A stretch of DNA of 64,000 bases, from NCBI GenBank assembly GCA_002711845.1, contig PASF01000013.1:124001-188000 (forward strand). The letters are read 5' to 3'. Shown piece after piece: positions 41,199-49,562 of this stretch (position 1 is the stretch's first letter; each line of letters starts with the position of its first letter). The notes under the pieces were generated by a model. That model was not told where the DNA came from. It was given only the letters and a program-made list of their open reading frames with translations, and ran no database searches. A program made the position numbers and the translations under genes. The DNA comes from Gammaproteobacteria bacterium (GTDB lineage: Bacteria > Pseudomonadota > Gammaproteobacteria > Pseudomonadales > Pseudohongiellaceae).

Positions 41199-42103
41199 GC
41201 CTGCATCACCAGCATGGAGATGTAGGTGTCACTGATGACATCGCCCCAGATCAGCACAATAAACCCGGCAATTGCCAGATAGGGGCCGAATGACATAGGG
41301 ATGTTTTTATCGCGACCGGCGGTCACCGCGAGCGTAATACCAATGATGGCGCCGGTCAGCGATGACAGGATAATCACTGTCAACAGCTGCTGCCAACCCA
41401 CCCAGGCACCGATGGCGGCGAGCAATTTGAAGTCACCGTACCCCATGCCTTCACGCCCGGTCAGCAGCTTGAATATCCAGTAAATACTCCACAGACTCAG
41501 ATAGCCGGCACCGGCACCGATCAGGGCATCGGCTGGCGTTACCCCGGTGCCGTGCCCGGAAACACTGAGCATCAGCCCCAGCCACAACAAGGGCAGGGTG
41601 ATGTTGTCGGGGAGCAATTGGTGGTCCATGTCGATCACTGTCAGGCTGATCAGGCACCAGGTGAATACCAGCGCGGCCAGACAGGCCCAGGTCGCACCAA
41701 AATGCCAGGCAATCAGTGCCGACAGCAATGCGGTCACCACTTCCACCGCCGGGTAGCGCCAGTGTATGCGGGTCTGGCACTGGCTGCAGCGTCCACGCAA
41801 TAACAGATAGGAAATCACCGGAATGTTCTGCCACGGCCGCACTGGCTTGTGACAGACCGGGCAATGTGAGTCAGGTTTCAGCAGGTTGAAGGTATCGTGG
41901 CCTGGCGCGGGGTCGGCTATCCGGGTCTTTTTCTCGTCAAGTTGCAGGTACTCCAGGCATTGATTGCGCCACTCGCGTTGCAGCATCAGGGGCAGGCGAT
42001 AGATGACCACGTTCAGAAAACTGCCCACCAGCAAACCCAGCAGTCCTGCCAGTGCAATCGTCAGCGGCAGTGATGCTTGCATCAGTTCCACGAATGTCGC
42101 CAT
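41195..42103 (-). CDS. pilD: Type IV prepilin peptidase / N-methyltransferase PilD
   Basis: 302 residues, about eight membrane helices. The N-terminal cytoplasmic zinc loop has CPVC and CSQC pairs (CPVCHKPVRPWQNIPVISYL). Catalytic aspartates of A24 peptidases lie in VIDMDHQLLPD and GYGDFKLLAA. It cleaves and methylates the pilin made by the nearby pilA. The ATG is preferred to the TTG one codon earlier. Confidence 0.97.
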   Translation of the reverse strand: MATFVELMQASLPLTIALAGLLGLLVGSFLNVVIYRLPLMLQREWRNQCLEYLQLDEKKTRIADPAPGHDTFNLLKPDSHCPVCHKPVRPWQNIPVISYLLLRGRCSQCQTRIHWRYPAVEVVTALLSALIAWHFGATWACLAALVFTWCLISLTVIDMDHQLLPDNITLPLLWLGLMLSVSGHGTGVTPADALIGAGAGYLSLWSIYWIFKLLTGREGMGYGDFKLLAAIGAWVGWQQLLTVIILSSLTGAIIGITLAVTAGRDKNIPMSFGPYLAIAGFIVLIWGDVISDTYISMLVMQA

Positions 42104-42146
42104 CAAAAAATCCTGTTGTTATGACTGTCGTTGCACCTGGGTGCTG

Positions 42147-43376
42147 CTAGAGCGCCGCGCCCAGGCGGAAAATCGGCAGGTACATGGCCATCATCAGCCC
42201 CCCCACCAGTAAACCGAGCGTCGCCATGATCAGCGGTTCCAGCAGGCCGGTCAGCCCGTCAAGCATCTCATTGATACGACGTTCGTAGTGATCGGCGCAA
42301 CGCGCCAGCATGGTGTCCAGCGTACCTGACTGTTCGCCGGCATGAGTCAACTGCGTAATCATAACCGGAAATGCGCCAGTCTTGCGAATGGAGAAACCCA
42401 GAGACTGCCCCTGTTCCACATCTGCCAGTATGTCGAGACAGGTCTTCTGGAAGCACAGATTGCCTGCCGCAGTGGCGCTCAATTGCAGGGCGTCGACGAT
42501 ACTCAACCCTGCCGCCATTGTGGTGGCCAGCGTCCGGCAGATACGCGACAGGGCGGCGTCTCGCACCAGCGAGCCGAGCACTGGCAGCCGCAGGAGCAGG
42601 CGATGATAAAGCCATTGTGCACCGGGATAGCGCCTGACCACCAGACAACAGCACAGCACGGTACCGACAAGCGCGGACAGCCACAGCCAGCCATAATGAA
42701 TGGCAAGCTCGGACAGGTTCATCACTGTTTGCGTCAGCGCCGGCAAGGGCGCTCCCAGTTCGGCAAAGGTGATGGCAAACTGGGGCACTACTTTTACCAG
42801 GAGGACGGCAGTGACCACGATTGCTGTCGCCAGCACCGCCAAGGGATAGGTCAGGGCTTTTTTCAACTGACTGACAATGATTGCATCGCGTAGCTGACAG
42901 GCGGCGATGCGCTCCAGCGCGGTATCCATGGTGCCACTTTGTTCACCGATGCTGAGCAGGCTCACGAACAGCCGGTCGAAATATTGGGGATGTTCGGCCA
43001 ATGCTTCGCTGAAGCTACCCCCGATGGCTACTTTGTCGTGCACGGTTGACAGTAGCTGCCGGAGGCGCGGGTGATCGCTGCCGGCGGCAACAATCTTCAG
43101 TGCCTGCAGCAGGGGCAGACCGCTGGTGAGCATGCTGGCAGTCTGCTGCGTCATCAGGTTCAGATCCTGAGCGCTGATGCGAGGGCCTGACCGCCATCGC
43201 CATGGCCTGTCCGCTGAAGACGATGCCGTTGTCTGCGTGACGCGGGTTGCGCGGATGCCCTGGTGGTGGAGATTCACCCTGACCTGTGCGGCATTGGCCG
43301 TCAGCATGTGTCCGCGCTGGCGTTTGCCATGTCGGTCGATGCCGTGCCAGCGATAGCCGGAATGGGTAGTGGTCAC
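42147..43376 (-). CDS. pilC: Type IV pilus inner membrane platform protein PilC
   Basis: 409 residues, T2SF/GspF family: two cytoplasmic helical bundles and three membrane helices (about 178-200, 228-250 and 380-402). LTHAGEQSGTLDTML and LLSIGEQSGTMDTAL are the repeated GspF signatures. Couples the PilB motor to pilus assembly. Overlaps pilB by 4 bp. Confidence 0.96.
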   Translation of the reverse strand: MTTTHSGYRWHGIDRHGKRQRGHMLTANAAQVRVNLHHQGIRATRVTQTTASSSADRPWRWRSGPRISAQDLNLMTQQTASMLTSGLPLLQALKIVAAGSDHPRLRQLLSTVHDKVAIGGSFSEALAEHPQYFDRLFVSLLSIGEQSGTMDTALERIAACQLRDAIIVSQLKKALTYPLAVLATAIVVTAVLLVKVVPQFAITFAELGAPLPALTQTVMNLSELAIHYGWLWLSALVGTVLCCCLVVRRYPGAQWLYHRLLLRLPVLGSLVRDAALSRICRTLATTMAAGLSIVDALQLSATAAGNLCFQKTCLDILADVEQGQSLGFSIRKTGAFPVMITQLTHAGEQSGTLDTMLARCADHYERRINEMLDGLTGLLEPLIMATLGLLVGGLMMAMYLPIFRLGAAL

Positions 43377-45142
43377 AGCATCAGCCTGTCAGCGTCTGCC
43401 AGGGTGATGTCACTGGCAGCAACCCGGGCCAGCGCTGATTCGCGAAGCGACGCCATCCCCATGCGGGTGGCTGCGGCGCTGATGTCAGGCGTGGCTGCGC
43501 CGCTCAATATCAGCGCGTTGAGTTCCGCAGACATGGGCATGACCTCGGCGACACAGACACGACCGCGGAACCCCTGGTGGCAACGCTGGCAGCCCACCGG
43601 CAGACAGACTTGGGCCCGGCTGGCCTGACCGGCAGACATACCGGCGGCACACAATCGGGCCTGACTGATCTCGTCTGCAATCCTGCAGGCGTTGCACAGG
43701 CGGCGGACCAGCCGTTGCGCAATGACAAGGCTGAGTGAGCCACACAGGTTGTAGGCGGGTACACCCATGTTAAGCAGCCGGGTGATACTGCCGGCGGCAC
43801 TGTTGGTGTGCAGGGTCGACAGCACCAGGTGGCCAGTCTGGGCAGCCTTGACGGCAATGTCGGCTGTTTCCCGGTCCCGAATTTCGCCAACCATGATGAC
43901 GTCCGGGTCCTGCCGCATGAAGGCTTTGAGTGCCGAGGCAAAATCCAGTCCGGTCCGTCTGTTGACCGCCAGCTGATTGATACCGTGCATCTGCATTTCT
44001 ATGGGATCTTCCACCGTCGAGATGTTGCGCTCCAGGGTATTGAGCAGACCCAGCCCGGCATACAGTGATACGGTTTTACCGCTCCCGGTAGGCCCGGTAA
44101 CCAGAATCAGGCCCTGGTTTTTTTGCAGGGCTGCGTGATATCGCGATTGCTGTTCTGTCGTGTACCCCAGGTCATCAAGGCGCTTCCGGGTGGCGGCGTC
44201 GTCAAGAAGTCGCAAGACGACTTTTTCGCCCCACAGTGTCGGCATGGTACTGACCCGGAAATCGACATGTTTGGGCATGTCGGGGGCACCGGCTACCGTT
44301 TTGGCTGGACCGGCAGCCACTCTCATCCGGCCATCCTGCGGCAGGCGCCGTTCACTGATGTCCAGGTCGGCCATTACTTTGATGCGGGATATGATACGTG
44401 GCGCCAGTGTGGCGGGTGGACAACTGAGTTCACGCAGACAGCCGTCGACCCGGCAGCGGATGCGCGCGAATTCCTCGAAAGGCTCGACATGTATGTCGGA
44501 GGCATTCAAGCGCATTGCATCACCCAGAATGTTATCGACAAATCGCACCAGGGGTGCTTCATCCGTCTTGCTGTCATCGCTGCCTGGTGTCCCGGCCAAT
44601 GCTGCGATGTCGTTGAGGCGGGAATCGTCTGCGTCGATTTCGTCCAGCGCGGTGCGAATGGCAGCGCCACCGGTCAGGGTTTCAGCCGTGGGTTCTGCCA
44701 GCAGGTGATCCAACAGCTGCCATAGTCTGGCGCCGTCTGCCACCACTGCCTCGATCGGCTGTCCGGTATGCATGCGGATATCATCAAGGGCCTGCAGACT
44801 GACCGGGTCGGCGAACACGATGATCAGCGGTGCATCCGATGCCGGATGGGCCTGCGGTGAGGGCACCGTCAAAGGCAGCACCCGGTGTTTGTGCAGAAAG
44901 CTGTGGTCCAGTGCCTCGCAGCAGCAGGCACTGATGTCGACAGCATCCAGATCCAGCAAGGGGTAGCCAAAATTCTCCGCGATGACCGCCGCCAGCCGGG
45001 CGCTCTCGGTGATACCCTGGCGGATTAACAGGGTGACAAACGGCATGTTTTCCTGCTGCGCCAGATGCAATGCTGACTCTGCCTGCTCGGTCAGCAGCAG
45101 GCCGGATTCGATCAGGGTTTCTGCCAGTCCCTGTGGCACCAT
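43373..45142 (-). CDS. pilB: Type IV pilus assembly ATPase PilB
   Basis: 589 residues from the ATG for MVPQGLAETLIES, with GGAG 8 nt upstream. GspE/PilB N-domain (1-150); Walker A VTGPTGSGKT near 345; Asp box and Walker B MVGEIRDRETADIA near 415. A four-cysteine zinc motif lies near 475-520 (CNAC then CQRC). The hexameric motor extends the pilus. Diverges from pilA, with 173 bp between. Confidence 0.97.
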   Translation of the reverse strand: MVPQGLAETLIESGLLLTEQAESALHLAQQENMPFVTLLIRQGITESARLAAVIAENFGYPLLDLDAVDISACCCEALDHSFLHKHRVLPLTVPSPQAHPASDAPLIIVFADPVSLQALDDIRMHTGQPIEAVVADGARLWQLLDHLLAEPTAETLTGGAAIRTALDEIDADDSRLNDIAALAGTPGSDDSKTDEAPLVRFVDNILGDAMRLNASDIHVEPFEEFARIRCRVDGCLRELSCPPATLAPRIISRIKVMADLDISERRLPQDGRMRVAAGPAKTVAGAPDMPKHVDFRVSTMPTLWGEKVVLRLLDDAATRKRLDDLGYTTEQQSRYHAALQKNQGLILVTGPTGSGKTVSLYAGLGLLNTLERNISTVEDPIEMQMHGINQLAVNRRTGLDFASALKAFMRQDPDVIMVGEIRDRETADIAVKAAQTGHLVLSTLHTNSAAGSITRLLNMGVPAYNLCGSLSLVIAQRLVRRLCNACRIADEISQARLCAAGMSAGQASRAQVCLPVGCQRCHQGFRGRVCVAEVMPMSAELNALILSGAATPDISAAATRMGMASLRESALARVAASDITLADADRLML

Positions 45143-45172
45143 ATGAAAATCTCCGGGGTATTCTGTGAAAGT

Positions 45173-45181
45173 TTTATAGCA
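45173..45181 (-). promoter_or_regulatory. Possible extended -10 promoter of pilB
   Basis: On the minus strand TGCTATAAA lies 31-39 nt before the pilB ATG. No good -35 is visible, so the extended -10 would have to carry recognition. Confidence 0.35.
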
Positions 45182-45315
45182 GCTGGAGTAGGGGTCTGCT
45201 AGAAACAGTAGGCACATTGGCAAATCCACGCCATTTTGTGTGAGTCGGCGCCCGGTCGCCGAACAACCCGTTAAACAGGGCAGGATGCCCGCTTCAGTTC
45301 CAGGGAGGAGACATA

Positions 45316-45759
45316 ATGATGAACCGCAGACTGTTGGTGAACCACTCGGGCAGCCAGGGTTTTACACTGATCGAACTGATGATGGTGGTTGCCATCATTG
45401 GTATTCTGGCGTCGGTGGCATTGCCTGCCTATCAGGGCTACGCTGCCAGAGCCAAGTTCGCCGAGCTGGTGGCGGCAGCAACACCGGCCAAAACCGCCGT
45501 CGACCTGTGTGTGCAGTCGCGCGGCATTGGCAGCTGCGACACCATTGCCACGCAGCCTGGCTGGTCAGCCTCTGCCGAGGTCGATTCGGTCGCAGTGACC
45601 CTGGCAGACAGTATCTTTCAGGTAACCGTGACGCCTACTGGCAGTTATGCCGGGATCGCGGTCACTGACACCTATATACTTAATGGTGAGGTCAGTGGCG
45701 GATCGGTCATCTGGACGGAGGATGCGGACGCTGGATGTCTGGCCAGTGGTTTGTGTTGA
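45316..45759 (+). CDS. pilA: Type IV major pilin PilA
   Basis: 147 residues with GGAGGAGA just upstream. The prepilin leader is 15 residues ([15 protein letters not shown]), cleaved before F16; Glu at mature position 5 (E20) is conserved, followed by the hydrophobic helix to about 38. Cysteines at 65, 74, 141 and 147 allow two disulfides, where many type IVa pilins have one. Divergent from pilB-pilC-pilD, the standard arrangement. I found no sigma-54 promoter. Confidence 0.95.
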   Translation: MMNRRLLVNHSGSQGFTLIELMMVVAIIGILASVALPAYQGYAARAKFAELVAAATPAKTAVDLCVQSRGIGSCDTIATQPGWSASAEVDSVAVTLADSIFQVTVTPTGSYAGIAVTDTYILNGEVSGGSVIWTEDADAGCLASGLC

Positions 45760-45919
45760 TGTTTTTTGATACATTAGCGTCGCTTGAACAGATGCAGGTA
45801 CCGTTAAGCCAGCATTCAGCCGGGCAGTTCTATCCTGATGCTGTAGTTTGTAACAAGACCAGGCAAGCAGTATCTGATTAACAGTTGTGGGCGCCAAAAA
45901 GGTGTCGGAGTGAAAGCGT

Positions 45920-46315
45920 ATGAATAAATTCAGATTATCCATGATGTCCGCGGCGGTGTCTGTCGTGTTGGCCTGCAGTGCTGCGGCACAGCAAAAAACC
46001 ATCGAAGACGGCGTTTACACAACAGAACAGGCTGACGCTGGTCAGCCCCTGTACGAGCAGCGCTGTTCAGCGTGTCACAATGCCGATTTTTATCGTGGCA
46101 CCCTGTCCAATCGCAATAATCAGCCACTGGCCTATCTGTTTGAAGAGATTCTGGTCACCATGCCGGCAGATATGCCCGGCTCACTGATGGACGCCGAGTA
46201 TGAAGCGATTCTCGCGCACATTCTGCAGCTGACCGGCTACCCGGCGGGTGATGCGCCGCTGGACTACGCCAGTGGCACTATGCACACGGTCAACATTGTG
46301 CCACCCAAGGATTGA
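45920..46315 (+). CDS. Small periplasmic cytochrome c
   Basis: 131 residues: signal peptide (about 1-24, ending SAAAQ), one haem motif CSACH near residue 49-53, and MPADMPGSLMDAEYEAI with the likely axial Met. Resembles the single-haem domains found with quinoprotein dehydrogenases or oxidases, but no such partner is adjacent, so its electron donor is unknown. It ends in a strong bidirectional terminator shared with nadC. Confidence 0.88.
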   Translation: MNKFRLSMMSAAVSVVLACSAAAQQKTIEDGVYTTEQADAGQPLYEQRCSACHNADFYRGTLSNRNNQPLAYLFEEILVTMPADMPGSLMDAEYEAILAHILQLTGYPAGDAPLDYASGTMHTVNIVPPKD

Positions 46316-46345
46316 TTGGTGTTGTTGTTGCCGGGCGGCAACAAC

Positions 46346-46390
46346 CGGGCATAAAAAAGGCGAGCTCCGTGCTCGCCTTTTTTATGCCCG
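46346..46390. terminator. Bidirectional terminator between the cytochrome c gene and nadC
   Basis: A perfect 20-bp inverted repeat (46346-46365 and 46371-46390) with a TCCGT loop. The GC core GGCGAGC/GCTCGCC is flanked by six A on one side and six T on the other, so it works in both directions. Confidence 0.93.
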
Positions 46391-46399
46391 CACATCCAG

Positions 46400-47266
46400 C
46401 TATTGCAGCCGGTCAAAGCGCATGGACAGGTCGATGGCCTTCAGGTCTTTGGTGAGCGCGCCAATCGATATGTAGTCTACGCCGGTTTCCGCAATCTCCA
46501 CCAGGCGCTGCCGGGTAATACCGCCGGAAGCCTCCAGCCGGCTGCGCTGTTCGCCACGGTCGATATTGCGCCGCACAGCGTCGCGCATATCGGCGATGCT
46601 GAAATTATCGAGCATGATAATGTCGGCCGCGGCATCAAGCGCCTCATCCAGCTCGGCAAAGGACTCCACTTCAACCTCCACAGGCTTGCCCGGCGCCAGG
46701 TCGCGCGCCTTGCTGATGGCCTGGGTAATGGAGCCACAGGCGCTGATGTGATTTTCCTTGATCAGAAACGCGTCAAACAGACCCATGCGGTGATTGCCAC
46801 ATCCGCCAATCGCGACAGCATATTTTTGCGCCGTTCGCAGGCCCGGAATGGTTTTTCGTGTGTCCAGCAGCTGACATGACGTGTGTGCGACCAGGCGCGC
46901 GTATTCGCGGCTCAGGGTGGCTGTGCCTGACAATGTCTGCAGAAAATTGAGCATGCAGCGTTCTGCGCTCAGCAGGGTGCGTGCCGGCCCGGTGAACCGG
47001 GCAAGGGTCTGGTTGGCGCTGATATCGCTGCCTTCGGTCAGCAGCCACTCCAGCGTCACTGCGCTGGCACCGAGTTGCCGGATAACCTCTTCAGCCCAGG
47101 GCTGACCACACAGGACGGCGTCTTCGCGGCAGATGATACTGGCATGTGCAGAAGCCTTGGGGTCTATCAGTGATGCGGTTATGTCGCCACTACCCAGGTC
47201 TTCGGCCAGGGCCAGACTGACGGTTTGCGACAGATCGTCGGGAAGGGTGGTCAGGGTTTTGGTCAT
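46400..47266 (-). CDS. nadC: Nicotinate-nucleotide pyrophosphorylase NadC
   Basis: 288 residues from the ATG for MTKTLTTLPDD. A GTG 23 codons earlier overlaps the stop of the upstream protease gene (GTGA) and would give 311 residues; both are possible. Quinolinate-binding motifs: DTRKTIPGLRTAQKYAV, GGCGNHRMGLFDAFLIKENH, VEVESFAELDEAL. Converts quinolinate to nicotinate mononucleotide in NAD synthesis. Confidence 0.96.
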   Translation of the reverse strand: MTKTLTTLPDDLSQTVSLALAEDLGSGDITASLIDPKASAHASIICREDAVLCGQPWAEEVIRQLGASAVTLEWLLTEGSDISANQTLARFTGPARTLLSAERCMLNFLQTLSGTATLSREYARLVAHTSCQLLDTRKTIPGLRTAQKYAVAIGGCGNHRMGLFDAFLIKENHISACGSITQAISKARDLAPGKPVEVEVESFAELDEALDAAADIIMLDNFSIADMRDAVRRNIDRGEQRSRLEASGGITRQRLVEIAETGVDYISIGALTKDLKAIDLSMRFDRLQ

Positions 47267-47331
47267 GGCGGACTTCACTGTATGCAACGGTGCATGGGTC
47301 TGGTTGTCGGGCGGGTTGTCAGCGGATGGGT

Positions 47332-47862
47332 TCACGGCACCATGCGCAGGGTCAATGTGTCTGCCCGCTGAGTAAACTCGACATGGCGCAGGGCGCTCAT
47401 CCCCAGCAGCACGGTGTCACCCTGCATGGCCGGGTTGATGCTGGCGCGAACATCATACAGGGTGATTTCGCCCAGATGAAGTACCGGGATAACGGTGGCA
47501 TAAACGGTCACCAGACCATTGGCTGTCATCGCCCGCATCGCCTGGCCAGCTTGCAGGCCGGCGTTGTCCGCAAGCTGTGCTGGAATCACGACGTCGGTGG
47601 CACCGGTGTCCAGCAGAAAAGTCGCCGGTTCGCCGCTGATGTCACCGCTCATCACGTAGTGGCCCTGCCGGTTGCGTTGCAGCGCCAGTTCAAAGCCGCC
47701 GCCTTGCAGGGCCTGCGTGTCGGGGCGCTGATTGGGGTTGATCTGTCGTCCCAGCATGTCGTCAAAAAACAGGGTCAGCAGACCCAGGCCGAGCGCGAAG
47801 CTGATGATCAGCATGCCCAGACCGGCTTGACGGCCTGGCTTATGCTCATGGTTGTCACTCAT
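47332..47862 (-). CDS. Retropepsin-like aspartic protease (clan AA), membrane-anchored
   Basis: 176 residues from the ATG for MSDNHEHK. One membrane helix (about 18-38), then a single aspartic protease domain with the catalytic FLLDTGATDVVIP near 85-97 and the LLGMSALRHVEF end typical of the TIGR02281 family. Active as a dimer by analogy with retropepsins. Substrate unknown. Next to nadC, with which it is probably co-transcribed. Confidence 0.9.
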   Translation of the reverse strand: MSDNHEHKPGRQAGLGMLIISFALGLGLLTLFFDDMLGRQINPNQRPDTQALQGGGFELALQRNRQGHYVMSGDISGEPATFLLDTGATDVVIPAQLADNAGLQAGQAMRAMTANGLVTVYATVIPVLHLGEITLYDVRASINPAMQGDTVLLGMSALRHVEFTQRADTLTLRMVP

Positions 47863-47922
47863 AGACTCTGACTTCAATGGTATACTCAATGTCGACTTTA
47901 GCACATCAATGAGGAGATCTGC

Positions 47923-48498
47923 TTGAACCGGGAGCACTGGTTGCCTGAGATCGCGGACCGCGGCCTGCACAGGGAGCTGCAGAAAGTCAGGCGGGTGCGT
48001 TCGCCGAATGTCAGCGAGCGGCCTGAGGGCATGCAGATTGACGCACTGATCATTCACAATATCAGTCTGCCGCCCGGACAATTTGGCGGCAGCTGGATAG
48101 ACGATCTGTTTTGCAATCAGCTGGATCCGGCCCGGCATCCCTACTTCCGTGACATCGCTGACCTGCGGGTGTCAGCACACGCGCTGATTGACCGTCATGG
48201 GCAACTCACTCAATATGTGGCATTCGACAAAAAAGCCTGGCATGCGGGGCAGTCCTGTTTCGATGGGCGCCAGCAATGCAATGATTTTTCCATTGGCATC
48301 GAGCTGGAGGGCAGTGACGATCAGTCGTTTACCGACGCGCAGTACGCATGCCTGATCGCGCTCACCCGGTATTTGCAGCGGGTTTATCCTGCGATTACCG
48401 CGGAGCGTATCGTCGGTCACAGCGATATTGCTCCCGGCCGCAAGACGGATCCCGGCCCCTGTTTCGACTGGCGCCGTTATAAAAAGGGGTTAACATGA
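47923..48498 (+). CDS. ampD: 1,6-anhydro-N-acetylmuramyl-L-alanine amidase AmpD
   Basis: 191 residues starting at TTG, decided by GAGGAGA 7 nt upstream. Zinc ligands H45, H166 and D176 and the catalytic-site E127 (GIELEG) are in place. Cytoplasmic enzyme that clears anhydro-muropeptides imported by AmpG (also in this window), thereby limiting beta-lactamase induction where AmpR is present. Overlaps ampE by 4 bp. Confidence 0.97.
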   Translation: MNREHWLPEIADRGLHRELQKVRRVRSPNVSERPEGMQIDALIIHNISLPPGQFGGSWIDDLFCNQLDPARHPYFRDIADLRVSAHALIDRHGQLTQYVAFDKKAWHAGQSCFDGRQQCNDFSIGIELEGSDDQSFTDAQYACLIALTRYLQRVYPAITAERIVGHSDIAPGRKTDPGPCFDWRRYKKGLT

Positions 48499-49388
48499 TC
48501 TTTCTTACCGTGATCACCTGTTTGCTCATTAACCATCATTGGCATCGCGAGCGCCGGTTGCCCGTCGACAGCTGGTTTGATGCCTGGCAAGCGTGGTTGA
48601 TAAGCCACGCACATCGTCTGCCGGCCTTCATGCGAGACAGGTCAGGTACCCTGCCGATACTGGCGATTCTGTTGCCAATCATCCCGCCGGCGCTGTTGCT
48701 GTGGCTGGCTGAGGGCCGTTTTTTCGGCTTGCTGTCCTTGGGGCTGCACGTGCTGATTCTCATCTACTGTTTTGCCCGGTTTAACCTGGTGGCGCTGATC
48801 GAGAGTTATCTGGCCTGCTGGCGCCGCGGTAATTACGAGGCAGCCTACCTGGAAACCGCTGAGTTGGCGCCCGATGCCTTTCATTCCCGGTTTGACGATT
48901 ACACGGTCATGCACCAGCAGTTTCTCGATTATGTCCTGTCAGTCAGCCTGCGCCGTCTGTTTGCGATCCTGTTCTGGTACATCCTGCTGGGGCCACTGGC
49001 GGCGCTGTCGTATTTTCTGCTGCAGCACATGCTCAGCGCCGATGTACTGACGGAAGACCGGGCCGACGACAGGGCGTGGCAGCGGATCCTGTCACTGGCC
49101 GAGTGGCTGCCGGCGCGGTTGCTGGCCCTGGCATTTGCGCTGGCCGGGAATTTTGTAGCGGCATTTCAGCGCTTGCGCGAGCGTTTGTTCGATAATCTGC
49201 AGCCAGGCAACAATTTGTCGCTGCTCAATGACTGCGCAGATGCAGCAATTGGCAAGCCGGATGCCGATATTCGGGAGGCAGAATACAGCGTACAGGCCCT
49301 ATGGCGCCTGGAGGCACTGCGAGACCTGGTGCTGCGCAGCCAGATCGTCTGGGTCATTGCGGTGGCTTTGATAATTCTTGTAGTTTAA
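48495..49388 (+). CDS. ampE: Regulatory membrane protein AmpE
   Basis: 297 residues with four or so membrane helices (near 1-15, 47-62, 68-88, 145-170 and a C-terminal one). The start MIFLTVITCLLINHHWHRER and W..W..SH pattern fit AmpE. Role poorly known; always paired with ampD. The last codons lie inside a palindrome that may be an aceE operator. Confidence 0.92.
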   Translation: MIFLTVITCLLINHHWHRERRLPVDSWFDAWQAWLISHAHRLPAFMRDRSGTLPILAILLPIIPPALLLWLAEGRFFGLLSLGLHVLILIYCFARFNLVALIESYLACWRRGNYEAAYLETAELAPDAFHSRFDDYTVMHQQFLDYVLSVSLRRLFAILFWYILLGPLAALSYFLLQHMLSADVLTEDRADDRAWQRILSLAEWLPARLLALAFALAGNFVAAFQRLRERLFDNLQPGNNLSLLNDCADAAIGKPDADIREAEYSVQALWRLEALRDLVLRSQIVWVIAVALIILVV

Positions 49389-49397
49389 CTACAAGAA
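49375..49397. promoter_or_regulatory. Upstream palindromic operator of aceE (site 1)
   Basis: Arms of 11 bp (TTCTTGTAGTT / AACTACAAGAA) are perfect around one central T at 49386. The inner 17 bp match site 2 at 14 positions. The site covers the ampE stop codon and lies about 60 bp upstream of the predicted aceE start of transcription. Confidence 0.6.
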
Positions 49398-49410
49398 CAA
49401 CTATCGGTAC

Positions 49411-49439
49411 TTGAAATGCAGCCTCCAGGAAGGTATTAT
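49411..49439 (+). promoter_or_regulatory. Predicted sigma-70 promoter of aceEF
   Basis: TTGAAA (49411-49416) and TATTAT (49434-49439) are exactly 17 bp apart, a near-consensus promoter. It lies between two similar palindromes, with transcription expected near 49446. Confidence 0.75.
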
Positions 49440-49449
49440 TTACCCTGTC

Positions 49450-49466
49450 ATGTAATTTAATTACAA
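49450..49466. promoter_or_regulatory. Downstream palindromic operator of aceE (site 2)
   Basis: TGTAATT and AATTACA flank a central T at 49458. With site 1 it defines a shared pattern TGTA-R-TTTAA-Y-TACA. It covers about +5 to +21 of the predicted transcript, a repressor position. The GTA...TAC form is compatible with GntR-type regulators, but the protein is not identified. Confidence 0.6.
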
Positions 49467-49562
49467 ATATTGTCGCAAGAATGGCTTTCTGCCACACTCG
49501 ACGACAGCTTGTCACAGTTGAACCGCCACATAATCAAAACCAACAAAACAGAATTGACGCTT

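Noticed and set aside
45210-45240. Possible sigma-54 promoter upstream of pilA
   Set aside because: The best GG...GC pair has 9 rather than 10 bp between the dinucleotides and lacks the TTGC element.
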